A stretch of 58,936 nt of DNA from a virus, in the IMG/VR virus record IMGVR_UViG_3300017613_001793, positions 1-58,936 of that record, one strand, 5' to 3'. Position 1 is the first letter of the stretch. Every line of letters starts with the position of its first letter. The translations under genes were made by a program, and so were the position numbers. This document shows positions 1 through 8,842 of the stretch, in pieces. Below the pieces are notes generated by a model that saw only the letters and a list, made by a program, of their open reading frames with translations, did not search any database and was not told where the DNA came from.

Positions 1-754
1 CGTCTGCTAATTTTATCTTGAATTCTAATGCACAGTCATATGCTTCTTCATTTGTCATGTTTTGTGGTAGTGCATGACCTCCTCTGGTTGTCTCTGCATT
101 ATATCCATCCATGAAGTCACCTAATTCGTCGACCACTAATATTGGACTTTCTTTTTCCTCTATTGTAGTTTTGATTACTAGGTCTGCATAGCTCAATATT
201 ACTTCCTTATTCCATGGAACTGCATACATTGCATTATTCTTTGGATTGGTTTCCATTCCTACATGAACATCTGTAATTGTTGTAGTGTCGAAATCTTTTT
301 CCGTTGCCTTTTCATACTCTATGTATTCTGCTGGCTTAATGTGTTTGCTGATTATTGCTTCGAAATCAAAGTCTTTTAATTCTCCTTCTACGAATTTGTC
401 TTTGAACACAACATTGTATGCTGGGACTCCATAGTGATGTGGCAGGAATTTGTACGAGCTTAGGTCTTCGAATTTCTGATTGTATTTTTTACAATATTCC
501 TCTATTCCTAAAACGCTTTGTGTTTCTGCATCCCAAGCTGATACGAATTTTGGTTTATCTTCGTAGTCATTTGGTACTGTGTCACTTTCATTCTTGACTG
601 ACACAGGCTTACCATCTCGTTTGTTTATGATTAGCTCTCTTTGCTCTGGAGTTATAGAGTATTGAGCTTTTTTTCTGTCTTTTTCTGTCCTAACGCTTTT
701 GCCTAAGAATATTGCTTCTTCGGCTGTTAATCTCATTCTGATTATTTCTGACAT
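1..754 (-). CDS. Metallophosphoesterase-like phage protein (partial, C-terminus beyond the window)
   Basis: The frame is open from an ATG at 754 to the window edge, giving the first 251 residues. Residues 161-166 (TDVHVG) supply a D-x-H motif (D162, H164) and residues 212-216 (GDFMD) a GDxxD motif, the first two metal-binding blocks of calcineurin-like phosphoesterases. The expected GNH[DE] and GHxH blocks would lie outside the window. A conserved-looking stretch TTRGGHALPQNM (about 222-233) follows. The N-terminal part (about 1-60) is charged and may be a DNA-binding region. The family role in phages is unknown to me; the phosphoesterase fold is inferred from the motifs only. An 8-bp inverted repeat lies just upstream of the start. 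Confidence 0.6.
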   Translation of the reverse strand, partial: MSEIIRMRLTAEEAIFLGKSVRTEKDRKKAQYSITPEQRELIINKRDGKPVSVKNESDTVPNDYEDKPKFVSAWDAETQSVLGIEEYCKKYNQKFEDLSSYKFLPHHYGVPAYNVVFKDKFVEGELKDFDFEAIISKHIKPAEYIEYEKATEKDFDTTTITDVHVGMETNPKNNAMYAVPWNKEVILSYADLVIKTTIEEKESPILVVDELGDFMDGYNAETTRGGHALPQNMTNEEAYDCALEFKIKLAD

Positions 755-760
755 ATAATT

Positions 761-827
761 GTTTTAGTTACTAAAACCGAGCCTATGTTCGCTTGTCGAC
801 CAATAAATGTACTACTTTTTATAGTAC
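761..827. repeat. Two short inverted repeats in an intergenic gap
   Basis: The gap between two genes holds a perfect 8-bp inverted repeat with a 1-base spacer (GTTTTAGT at 761-768, ACTAAAAC at 770-777), 7 bases from the start codon of the phosphoesterase-like gene. A second one has 6-bp arms (GTACTA 809-814, TAGTAC 822-827), directly after the stop of the upstream gene. The second could be a weak terminator; the first could be an operator or a leader hairpin that affects translation. No clear promoter is visible here. Confidence 0.4.
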
Positions 828-835
828 TTTTGGTT

Positions 836-1189
836 TTATACCTTAAATTTCTTATAAGGTGCGTCTATCACAGGTGCATCTATTTCTACACCTTCTGACT
901 CTTTTTCTTCTCTAATCTGATATGCTGTTCTCTTCTTCACGAACCTCCAGGTAGCATAACTTGGTTCTTGCATTCTTTTCAATAATGGTATGAATACTGG
1001 TGGGTTCTTTCTGCCCTCTAATAATATTCCTGCGACTATGTCATCATTCTTCAATATATCTCTAATGATATATTTATCTCCCTTTTTAATCCATATAGGA
1101 AACATTCTATTAACTGCGTTCATCATCTCTGGCTTTATGCTAGAGTCTACACACATCACTTCATCTCCTATATCAAATTCGTCGTCCAT
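836..1189 (-). CDS. Conserved-type small phage protein, unknown function
   Basis: Complete 117-residue frame isolated by a terminator upstream (1213-1242) and inverted repeats downstream. The middle (about 7-70) alternates hydrophobic and polar residues in a way that suggests a small beta-barrel (GDEVMCVD, WIKKGDKYIIRDI, PPVFIPLLKRMQEP). The last 30 residues are charged and probably disordered. I recall similar short proteins in other Bacteroidota phages but cannot name a function. It has no signal peptide or membrane segment. Confidence 0.6.
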   Translation of the reverse strand: MDDEFDIGDEVMCVDSSIKPEMMNAVNRMFPIWIKKGDKYIIRDILKNDDIVAGILLEGRKNPPVFIPLLKRMQEPSYATWRFVKKRTAYQIREEKESEGVEIDAPVIDAPYKKFKV

Positions 1190-1212
1190 TATCTTATTGT
1201 TTTTGCCACCTA

Positions 1213-1242
1213 AAGCCCCTAGCGTAATCTAACTAGGGGCTT
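1213..1242 (-). terminator. Rho-independent terminator after the groES-groEL unit
   Basis: A perfect 10-bp stem, AAGCCCCTAG (1213-1222) with CTAGGGGCTT (1233-1242), and a 10-base loop. It lies downstream of groEL and of the 57-residue frame that follows it. Read on the minus strand the stem ends in only a short T tract (CTTTAGG), so termination may be partial. Confidence 0.7.
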
Positions 1243-1271
1243 ATCTATATATTATCTTTGCCACACTTATT

Positions 1272-1445
1272 TCAGAGGGCGCTCCACAACAACGTGTCGT
1301 ACTCAAGATATTGTAGTATTCTTTCTGCCTTAGAACTACATGTATCTGTTATTTCATCGGCTATTAGAAGCACTACTAATTTTAGTTCGATTAGTAGCGA
1401 GTTAAACCATAGCGGACAAAGGCAGATGATTAATTTGATTACCAT
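1272..1445 (-). CDS. Small hydrophobic protein behind groEL (57 aa)
   Basis: An ATG lies 3 bases after the groEL stop and opens a 57-codon frame ending in TGA about 30 bases before the terminator. Residues 1-29 are largely hydrophobic (MVIKLIICLCPLWF, then LKLVVLLIA) and the rest is acidic/polar. This looks like a single-span membrane peptide with a cytoplasmic tail. The tight spacing and the terminator after it argue for a real gene; the lack of a recognisable family argues for caution. Confidence 0.45.
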   Translation of the reverse strand: MVIKLIICLCPLWFNSLLIELKLVVLLIADEITDTCSSKAERILQYLEYDTLLWSAL

Positions 1446-1448
1446 ATT

Positions 1449-3095
<1,647 letters not shown>

Positions 3096-3107
3096 TTAAT
3101 TACTATT

Positions 3108-3395
3108 TTAAACTATTGCGAAGATATCTGACTCCTTCATCATCAGATATGTTTTGTCTTCAATAACTATTTCGGTTCCTGAATACTTCCCAAAAAGCAC
3201 TTCATCTCCTACTACAACAGTCATCGGTACAAACATTCCGTTTTCATACCTACCAAGCCCAGAGGCTACAACTCTTCCTTTTTGAGGTTTTTCTTTTGCC
3301 GAGTCTGGGATGATAATTCCCCCTGCAGTTTTCTCCTTAACTTGAGGCATTTCAATAATCACTCTGTCCGCGAGTGGTCTGATTTTAACTTCCAT
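3108..3395 (-). CDS. groES: Co-chaperonin GroES (small subunit)
   Basis: Full-length 95-residue GroES. It has the N-terminal [10 protein letters not shown] strand, the mobile loop region around [12 protein letters not shown] (about residues 20-31) with the GGI(I/V) tripeptide that contacts GroEL, and the C-terminal ESDIFAIV end. It is placed directly upstream of groEL in the usual bacterial order, 6 bases after the 100-residue gene, so it is an internal operon gene without its own promoter. The phage therefore supplies a complete chaperonin pair rather than only a GroES substitute such as T4 gp31. Confidence 0.97.
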   Translation of the reverse strand: MEVKIRPLADRVIIEMPQVKEKTAGGIIIPDSAKEKPQKGRVVASGLGRYENGMFVPMTVVVGDEVLFGKYSGTEIVIEDKTYLMMKESDIFAIV

Positions 3396-3401
3396 ATATA
3401 A

Positions 3402-3704
3402 TTATTTTGATTGTTTTCTTTTTACATCACCAACAGTCTCTTCTTTGTTGCCTGTGATACGTTTATAAATGTCACTATTTTTTACTGCCTCCCAATTAGA
3501 CATGGATGTATCCACATCCTCTCTGATGATAGGTTCAGTCGTCGACTTTTTTCTAAGCTCGTCATTTTTAGTGATTATTTGCTCCCTTAAAGCACTAGCT
3601 ACGTGATTTTCACTAGTCTCAAACATCTTAGCGATATCTTTTAGAGAGTTGTCTTTTAGTATTGCCATGAGATTGGCATTAAGTAATTTTTCTTTTATCG
3701 TCAT
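3402..3704 (-). CDS. Small helix-turn-helix-like protein, unknown function
   Basis: A 100-residue frame. Residues 20-45 (LKDIAKMFETSENHVASAL) look like a helix-turn-helix of the kind found in sigma/resolvase-type proteins, which suggests nucleic-acid binding; the remaining 55 residues are charged and likely disordered. It lies between a 35-residue membrane frame and groES in one operon. I do not recognise a family. Confidence 0.5.
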   Translation of the reverse strand: MTIKEKLLNANLMAILKDNSLKDIAKMFETSENHVASALREQIITKNDELRKKSTTEPIIREDVDTSMSNWEAVKNSDIYKRITGNKEETVGDVKRKQSK

Positions 3705-3705
3705 G

Positions 3706-3813
3706 TTAGAATATTATTGCGTGAACAATGTGGGCTAGTAGAGCTATTACTCCGCATGCTATTAAGATTAATGCCGCACATATTGAAAAAAACTTTACGT
3801 ATTTACGCTGCAT
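3706..3813 (-). CDS. Single-span membrane peptide (35 aa)
   Basis: A 35-codon frame that starts inside the last codons of the upstream gene (overlap 3803-3813) and ends 1 base before the start codon of the next gene. It begins MQRKYVKFF and continues with one uninterrupted hydrophobic stretch (about residues 8-34), giving a basic, inward-facing N-terminus and one membrane helix. It fills exactly the gap between two genes, which supports it being real. Function unknown; a holin-like or host-membrane role is only a guess. Confidence 0.45.
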   Translation of the reverse strand: MQRKYVKFFSICAALILIACGVIALLAHIVHAIIF

Positions 3814-4009
3814 CTTGTTGAAGTTTTCTGGTTTGACATTTAGGACAGATTACCATCCCTTTGAGTGCATAGTTATTACCTAAGCAGTGTGCTACTGAAC
3901 CACACATAGTTCCACCCTCTTTCGCGTAGATGTGTTTTACTGAATCAAATTTCTTTGCCCAGTGAGAGCAGTCGAGTTCATGCCCTGTTGTTGTGAATAC
4001 TTTTCCCAT
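3803..4009 (-). CDS. Small zinc-ribbon-like protein
   Basis: A 68-residue protein with several Cys/His residues: C14 and H16, C36, C42 and a C-terminal CPKC pair (55-58). It may bind one zinc ion. An ATCGG leader motif followed by AAAA precedes the ATG and supports this start. No family recognised. It is in the same unit as the genes leading to groES and groEL. Confidence 0.55.
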   Translation of the reverse strand: MGKVFTTTGHELDCSHWAKKFDSVKHIYAKEGGTMCGSVAHCLGNNYALKGMVICPKCQTRKLQQDAA

Positions 4010-4028
4010 TTTTCCGATTTTTAAATTA

Positions 4029-4352
4029 TTATATTTTGTTGATTTCTTTTACTAAATAGTCATACATTTCCTCATCTTCTATACCAAGACCTTCTGCAAG
4101 ACCATCTCCATCACTTAAAGCTGTGATGAAAGAACCGCTTGACATTTCAGGTAATTTATTTTCAAATACTTGGTAGGTAATCCATTCGATATGATCTTTC
4201 ATACAATGTGGTGCTGAGAACTCTGATGTTGCTCTAAGCAATATTAGCTGGGCAACGCTTTCTGGTTTATTGTTCTCATTAATATTTCTAGCTACTGCCA
4301 CTTCTTTAGCAATTACTGCTATCTCTTTGTCTATTTGCTCCTTTGTAATCAT
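4029..4352 (-). CDS. Hypothetical protein, first gene of the groES-groEL unit
   Basis: A 107-residue soluble, mostly helical, acidic protein. It is the first gene after the promoter at 4386-4426 and its ATG is preceded by the ATCGG leader motif (AAAACATCGGTATT). It has no motif I can assign. Being first in a unit that also makes GroES and GroEL suggests expression in the early or middle phase. Confidence 0.55.
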   Translation of the reverse strand: MITKEQIDKEIAVIAKEVAVARNINENNKPESVAQLILLRATSEFSAPHCMKDHIEWITYQVFENKLPEMSSGSFITALSDGDGLAEGLGIEDEEMYDYLVKEINKI

Positions 4353-4385
4353 AATACCGATGTTTTAATGTTTTTAATTATACTA

Positions 4386-4426
4386 TAAAGATACGTACCC
4401 CATATGACATAAACAAATTTTATGTC
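4386..4426 (-). promoter_or_regulatory. Bacteroidota-type promoter with palindromic operator (unit 4352-1272)
   Basis: On the minus strand, TTTG (4417-4414) is followed after exactly 20 bases by TATCTTTA (4393-4386), close to the Bacteroidota TTTG-N19-21-TAnnTTTG consensus. The TTTG sits inside an inverted repeat with arms GACATAAA/TTTATGTC (4406-4426). The sequence after the -7 box (TAGTATAATTAAAAACATT, then AAAACATCGG) resembles the leaders of the other four copies of this element. It is inferred to drive the operon that ends with groEL. Confidence 0.55.
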
Positions 4427-4432
4427 AGAAAT

Positions 4433-4639
4433 CTACTTATTTCTATAAATTAAATCAGTGTATAGCCTTAATCGCTTGGATTTCCATACATATTCGCTAT
4501 TTAGTAGTTCAATGGCTTTCTCGTATTTGATATCATTCAATTCAATCTTATTCTCATACCTCTTGAATTGGACGACGCCTCCTACTATTAATACTATTGC
4601 CAATATAAGTATTGTTATTAATTTCCCTTGAACATTCAT
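4433..4639 (-). CDS. Small single-span membrane protein
   Basis: A 68-residue protein with one transmembrane helix near the N-terminus (about residues 6-25, ITILILAIVLIVGGVV) and a charged C-terminal domain. Its start overlaps the end of the upstream gene by 4 bases, which is typical of translational coupling. It is the last gene of the unit starting at 8682. The topology resembles small phage spanin- or Rz-like proteins, but no partner is recognisable. Confidence 0.5.
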   Translation of the reverse strand: MNVQGKLITILILAIVLIVGGVVQFKRYENKIELNDIKYEKAIELLNSEYVWKSKRLRLYTDLIYRNK

Positions 4640-5556
4640 TTCTTTGAGTTTTTTTGTTTCTCCATTATTATTTCAAATGCAGTTCTGTTTGAATCTCTTA
4701 TTTTCTTTTCTACTGTATCTATTGTGTTCCCAGACTTTCTCCTTTGTTCTCTAATCTTATTTCCAAATACATCGTTGTGCGATACTTTTGCTAAAGGAGA
4801 TTCTTCTATTTCTTCATGGTCAATGTCTTCTGTTTCTTCGACGACGTCCTGAACTAATTCGGCTGTCTGTATTAATGCATCGTTGAATAGCTCAATTTCT
4901 GGGCCATCATCTTTGACTAATTTAGTTGCCGTCATTAGCTCTATTAATTCAATCAACTCTTTTGTGGTTAACTTATCGAAATTATATCCCTCTCCGTCAG
5001 CCTCTACTTTATCCCTATTAACGAAGTTGTTCAGTTGAATGTTATACTTTTTTGTATGCAGTCCTAATAATCTTTCTTTTGCTATAAGCGCATCCATTGC
5101 TAAAATGTAATGCTCGATTCTTTTGTATTTATGTTTAAACCCTATTAATCCAGCAGCCGCCGATATGTGTTTGTCGTGAGTGGAATCATATCTTCTTAGA
5201 TGTAACCCTATTAGGTAATCTTTATTCTCCTCGAATTCTTGAACTATTTGGGTATTAGCATTCATTATTAATGTAGCCGCATAGTCTGAGGTATACCCTC
5301 TCTCTTCTAATACAGTTATAATATCTGACCTCTTGTACCCTTCTTTATACATCTTAATTACATCATTCGATACTTGAGACGTTGTCGTAATCTTCGAATC
5401 GCATAATTTATGTAGGAAATCTTTAATAGTTTGTGTCAGCTTGATTTTGATTTTACCCTTATTGACATCTCTCAAGTATGGATAATCGTGTTTCTGCACC
5501 CATTTGATTTGCTTACCTTTATATTTTCCTGTTTTAAATACGTATGTGAGTGACAT
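4636..5556 (-). CDS. Terminase-small-subunit-like DNA-binding protein (paralogue 2)
   Basis: A 306-residue protein. The N-terminus (KTGKYKGKQIKWVQ, about 8-21) resembles the short C-terminal module of ExoX-type nucleases. It is followed by a helix-turn-helix-like region (VIKMYKEGYKRSDIITVLEE, about 65-84). A LLGLHTKKYNIQLNNF motif follows at about 163-178 and closely matches LHDQNVNIQINNY in the gene immediately upstream. This layout of a helical DNA-binding part and then a short oligomerisation-like motif is common in small terminase subunits. No large terminase subunit is in the window, so packaging is an inference. The C-terminal third is acidic. Confidence 0.45.
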   Translation of the reverse strand: MSLTYVFKTGKYKGKQIKWVQKHDYPYLRDVNKGKIKIKLTQTIKDFLHKLCDSKITTTSQVSNDVIKMYKEGYKRSDIITVLEERGYTSDYAATLIMNANTQIVQEFEENKDYLIGLHLRRYDSTHDKHISAAAGLIGFKHKYKRIEHYILAMDALIAKERLLGLHTKKYNIQLNNFVNRDKVEADGEGYNFDKLTTKELIELIELMTATKLVKDDGPEIELFNDALIQTAELVQDVVEETEDIDHEEIEESPLAKVSHNDVFGNKIREQRRKSGNTIDTVEKKIRDSNRTAFEIIMEKQKNSKK

Positions 5557-6251
5557 TATATAACTTTTATTTTAGACAATAGTTCTTTTAATCTGTGTTG
5601 CTTTTCTGCAGGCAGAATATCTATGTTGAACTCCCTGTCCATATAGTTGTTTATTTGAATGTTTACATTCTGGTCGTGTAATCCCGCCACATTCTCTTTA
5701 CTCCTCAGTGCCTTTAATGCATATGAATCTGCCCCTTCTTCTCTGAATTTAGAATATAGCGTTTCAAATCTGTCGATGTGACTTAGCAATATCTCTTCAT
5801 GAGTTACTATGGACGACTTTCTTATTTCCTCTTCTGCTAAACTTATTTCCTTTGAGACATGTACTAATGATATTCCGAACTCTGCACTTATTAAGTCTTT
5901 TATCTGCATATCACCCAAGCCTTTCATTTTAGCCTCCAGAATGATTTTTCTTCTTAGCATCATTAATTCAGTGTTTCCTCCTGATGTGCTGCCCAATCCT
6001 CCTTTGACGCTACTTTTCTTTAATACCTTAATTTCTGCCTTAGGTAATTTTTTCTCAAAGGCTTTCTTGGCTTTAGCAGCTTCTTTATCTAAGAGCTCTT
6101 GCCTAGTCTTAGCTAATGCTTTGAAATTCTTATCCTCATATCTTTTGACCTTACCATTCTTGTAAGTACGCAAGAAGAAGAATATTTTCTTTTCTTTGTC
6201 GTTAGCTATCTCTGAAAGAGGTACTCCTGTAAATTCTTTTTTTGCTGGCAT
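5556..6251 (-). CDS. Terminase-small-subunit-like DNA-binding protein (paralogue 1)
   Basis: A 231-residue protein. Residues 1-75 are very basic (many Lys), residues 95-140 look like a helix-turn-helix unit (KIILEAKMKGLGDMQIKDLI, then FGISLVHVSKEI), and residues about 193-205 contain the motif LHDQNVNIQINNY that is also present in the downstream neighbour. Coupled with that neighbour by a 1-base overlap, it probably acts with it. A small terminase subunit is the best guess; a transcription regulator is the alternative. Confidence 0.45.
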   Translation of the reverse strand: MPAKKEFTGVPLSEIANDKEKKIFFFLRTYKNGKVKRYEDKNFKALAKTRQELLDKEAAKAKKAFEKKLPKAEIKVLKKSSVKGGLGSTSGGNTELMMLRRKIILEAKMKGLGDMQIKDLISAEFGISLVHVSKEISLAEEEIRKSSIVTHEEILLSHIDRFETLYSKFREEGADSYALKALRSKENVAGLHDQNVNIQINNYMDREFNIDILPAEKQHRLKELLSKIKVI

Positions 6252-7744
6252 TAGTCTAATGTTAAATAAATAAGTTTTTCCTTAGCTCTAGTGATGGCTA
6301 CGAATAGCAAATTCTGTTCTTGTTCCAGTTCCCATTTCTTTACTGCATATTCTGATGGAATTAATCTCTTGCCCTCATACTTCTCTATTAGAAAAACATT
6401 TCTAGCCTCTAAACCCTTTGACTTATGCACTGTCATTAATTGAACACCTTCTCTAGTCTCGTCGCTAAATATTCCTTCGATAAAATTAATAACTTGGTCC
6501 ATCATACCAAACTTTTTGTAGTCGATAATCATTTTAATAGTATTTACTTTCTCTAAAAGCATTACATATGCTGGGTTGTTCTTGGGTTTTGACAATCCTT
6601 TTTCTTTTAGCTTTAATGCCCTAAGTGCTAGTTCTTCGTTTAGTTTCTCAATTCCTATCTGAGTAGATTTCTTTTTCCACTTAGATATGAGATTCACTAA
6701 TCCCTCTTCGATATCTTTTCCTCTAATTGTGCATTTTAGACCTCTCTGTATCAACTGAAAGTATGCAGATATCAGTGGTCTATTATTTCTGCACAATACA
6801 AAATCACCTTCCTGTACCTCTTCGAACTTTCCTTGCCTAACTTCTCCTTCAGCTGCATATTCAAATGGTTCAATGGTTGGACATATCTTTTTAGCTTCTG
6901 ATACAATGTTTTGTGAACACCTATATGATATACTCAAAGGTAATTCTATTGTATTTGGGAGTGCTGCGAAAGATTTGAAGCTTCCTGAATCTGCACCTAA
7001 AAAACTATAGATACATTGGAAGCTATCTCCTAAGCCTATGAATCTTCCATCTTTGCCAATTAATCTTTTTACGAATTCTTGTTGACACTTGTTTAAATCC
7101 TGAAGCTCATCTATAATTGTGAAGTCGTACTTTGGCAACTTTAATCTCTCCTGTGTGACAGGTAGATATATCATGTCTACAAAATCAATGATGTTGTTGT
7201 CTGTTCCTAGAAACATATTGTACACTTTCATGTCTTCTAGAATACCTATTATATTTGGAATATCCTTTTCCTCAATTACTATATCGTAGTAGAGTGCCAC
7301 ATCCATAATGCCCTGCACATCTGTAGCCGACATGGTCATTCTTAACTTATCTATAATATCTCTGTAAACAAATTGCTTCTTGAATTTTTCTTTTCTCTCT
7401 AAATCCTTTAGGTATTTATCTGAGAACCTGAAAGTCTTATATTCGTTGACAATTAATCTTGCTTTGTAGAAACCCATTAGCACATTCATTCCTAATGAGT
7501 GAAGTGTCGTGCATTTAATATTAGGTGTGAGCTTCATACTTAGCTCCTCTACAATAGATTTGTTGAATGCTAGAAAAGCTGCTTCCTTTCCTGCTGGAAT
7601 TAATTGGGATATTTCCACAGCCGTCGTAGTCTTACCTGAGCCTGCAGTGGCATTCACCACTATGTTTTTATCTGTGACCATGATGGTCTCGTAGATGTGC
7701 TCCTGATATATAGAGGGCTTCATTTTTGGTTTAACTTCTTCCAT
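6251..7744 (-). CDS. Superfamily 1 DNA helicase (UvrD/Rep/PcrA type)
   Basis: A 497-residue ATP-dependent helicase. Walker A is at residues 34-40 (AGSGKTT), motif II is DELQD (212-216), followed by GDSFQCIYSF (motif III region). Near the C-terminus are MTVHKSKGLEARNVFL (motif V) and LLFVAITRAKEKLI (motif VI). It is shorter than host UvrD (about 720), which is usual for phage members such as T4 Dda. Expected roles are clearing proteins from DNA, fork rescue or recombination. It sits in a unit of small genes that leads to the two terminase-small-subunit-like proteins. Confidence 0.9.
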   Translation of the reverse strand: MEEVKPKMKPSIYQEHIYETIMVTDKNIVVNATAGSGKTTTAVEISQLIPAGKEAAFLAFNKSIVEELSMKLTPNIKCTTLHSLGMNVLMGFYKARLIVNEYKTFRFSDKYLKDLERKEKFKKQFVYRDIIDKLRMTMSATDVQGIMDVALYYDIVIEEKDIPNIIGILEDMKVYNMFLGTDNNIIDFVDMIYLPVTQERLKLPKYDFTIIDELQDLNKCQQEFVKRLIGKDGRFIGLGDSFQCIYSFLGADSGSFKSFAALPNTIELPLSISYRCSQNIVSEAKKICPTIEPFEYAAEGEVRQGKFEEVQEGDFVLCRNNRPLISAYFQLIQRGLKCTIRGKDIEEGLVNLISKWKKKSTQIGIEKLNEELALRALKLKEKGLSKPKNNPAYVMLLEKVNTIKMIIDYKKFGMMDQVINFIEGIFSDETREGVQLMTVHKSKGLEARNVFLIEKYEGKRLIPSEYAVKKWELEQEQNLLFVAITRAKEKLIYLTLD

Positions 7745-7945
7745 TTATACCATATCATTTATATCTACATAAGATGTTTCACCTTTTGCATCTATTATTT
7801 CTACTTCTTCATCTGCATCAAAGCTTATTTGAGCACTTGTTCCACAATCGCAGCTATAATCTAGGGTGAAGTGTTTATCTGTACAGTCTACACCTGGATT
7901 ATCCTGGCACATCATTTCCTCACAATTTGGGCATCTAACTTCCAT
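7745..7945 (-). CDS. Small zinc-ribbon protein
   Basis: A 66-residue acidic protein with two pairs of cysteines in the first half: CPNC (5-8) and CDC (32-34), plus C13 and C20. This fits a small zinc ribbon. The end of the gene directly abuts the start of the SF1 helicase gene, so the two may be coupled and perhaps partners, but that is an inference. Confidence 0.55.
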   Translation of the reverse strand: MEVRCPNCEEMMCQDNPGVDCTDKHFTLDYSCDCGTSAQISFDADEEVEIIDAKGETSYVDINDMV

Positions 7946-7946
7946 A

Positions 7947-8135
7947 CTATAAACTTTCTTTTGCCATGTCGATTAATAAATCTGCTTCATCTGCTACCGC
8001 TCGGTACTTTTCTACTTCTCGAGTTAGGTAATAAATTTGCCTTCTTTCTCTGAACATAGCCATATGAGAAACATTCTCGTTAGCTATTAATTTGTCTAAA
8101 AGCTCTTCTGCTTTTGTTCTTGCTTCATCTTGCAT
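7947..8135 (-). CDS. Short helical protein, unknown function
   Basis: A 62-residue, highly charged, probably all-helical coiled-coil protein. The ATG is preceded by the leader motif AAAAATCGGTGTT. It is placed 2 bases before the zinc-ribbon gene. No recognised family. Confidence 0.5.
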   Translation of the reverse strand: MQDEARTKAEELLDKLIANENVSHMAMFRERRQIYYLTREVEKYRAVADEADLLIDMAKESL

Positions 8136-8146
8136 AACACCGATTT

Positions 8147-8539
8147 TTATTTTATTTGTAAATATTCTGTTAATTTCTTCATGAAAGAAATGTGGTCTGC
8201 TGGTATCTTATTGAACTGAAAACCATATTTGCGTTTCTTTAAATCTTTATATACTAGCCAGAGGTCTTCTTCTTTTATAGCACCAAAGTCATTTGCCGAG
8301 TCATCCTCTATGTCCGTTTTCTCGAGAGCGCTAAGCACATCTAAGAGTAGTGCCTTATTTTCTCCTTTGTAAGCCATAGCTGTCATAGTGAACCAATTCT
8401 TAACTCTATCGTAGTTATGAGTATTCATATTCTCGCTATACCAATCTGCCACATAAGAGGCTTTCTCCCTCACACATTTCTTCTGTCTAGCTTTTACCCT
8501 AACCACTTGCCATTGTATGTTGAATTTATTCGACCTCAT
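8147..8539 (-). CDS. Hypothetical protein (130 aa)
   Basis: A 130-residue, basic N-terminal, mostly helical protein without a motif I recognise. Its ATG overlaps the stop of the 48-residue gene upstream (ATGA), which implies coupled translation. It is an early member of the unit driven by the promoter at 8707-8747. Confidence 0.5.
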   Translation of the reverse strand: MRSNKFNIQWQVVRVKARQKKCVREKASYVADWYSENMNTHNYDRVKNWFTMTAMAYKGENKALLLDVLSALEKTDIEDDSANDFGAIKEEDLWLVYKDLKKRKYGFQFNKIPADHISFMKKLTEYLQIK

Positions 8540-8682
8540 TTTAATAATTCTTTTACTTTCATATTCATATCGTATTCCACTTCTCTAGCGAGGTGGAAGT
8601 GCGACATATAGCTGAGCGTGAGCCCGAAATAATTTGCTACTAATTGGAGGTCGGTTTGACCTAATGTTCTTGAATCCTTCAT
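8536..8682 (-). CDS. Small protein with helix-turn-helix character (48 aa)
   Basis: A 48-codon frame starting at the ATG at 8682, directly after the leader motif AAAAAATCGGTAGT, and ending in an ATGA overlap with the next gene. It is the first gene of its unit. Residues about 9-32 (TDLQLVANYFGLTLSYMSHF) can be read as a helix-turn-helix, so it may be a small regulator. The promoter, the leader motif and the coupling to the next gene all support it being real. Confidence 0.55.
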   Translation of the reverse strand: MKDSRTLGQTDLQLVANYFGLTLSYMSHFHLAREVEYDMNMKVKELLK

Positions 8683-8706
8683 ACTACCGATTTTTTAATT
8701 ATAACC

Positions 8707-8747
8707 TAAAAGTAAGACTTAGTTCTGACATAAACAAATTTTATGTC
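8707..8747 (-). promoter_or_regulatory. Bacteroidota-type promoter with palindromic operator (unit 8682-4433)
   Basis: On the minus strand TTTG (8738-8735) is followed after exactly 20 bases by TACTTTTA (8714-8707). The same palindrome as at 4406-4426 (arms GACATAAA/TTTATGTC) covers the TTTG box at 8727-8747. The following leader reads GGTTATAATTAAAAAATCGG and then the start codon. The identity of the palindrome at two unit starts suggests one regulator controls both units. Confidence 0.6.
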
Positions 8748-8791
8748 TAAAATCTATCTTAAGTGATTTTATTACTTCTTTGAGAATAAAA

Positions 8792-8807
8792 CCCGAATTC
8801 ATTCGGG
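8792..8807 (-). terminator. Terminator after the winged-helix gene
   Basis: A hairpin formed by CCCGAAT (8792-8798) and ATTCGGG (8801-8807) with a minimal loop. On the minus strand it is followed by TTTTATT. It lies 36 bases after the stop of the winged-helix gene and upstream of the promoter at 8707-8747, so it separates two units. Confidence 0.6.
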
Positions 8808-8842
8808 AATAATTATTTATAATTATATGATAATAAACAAAA

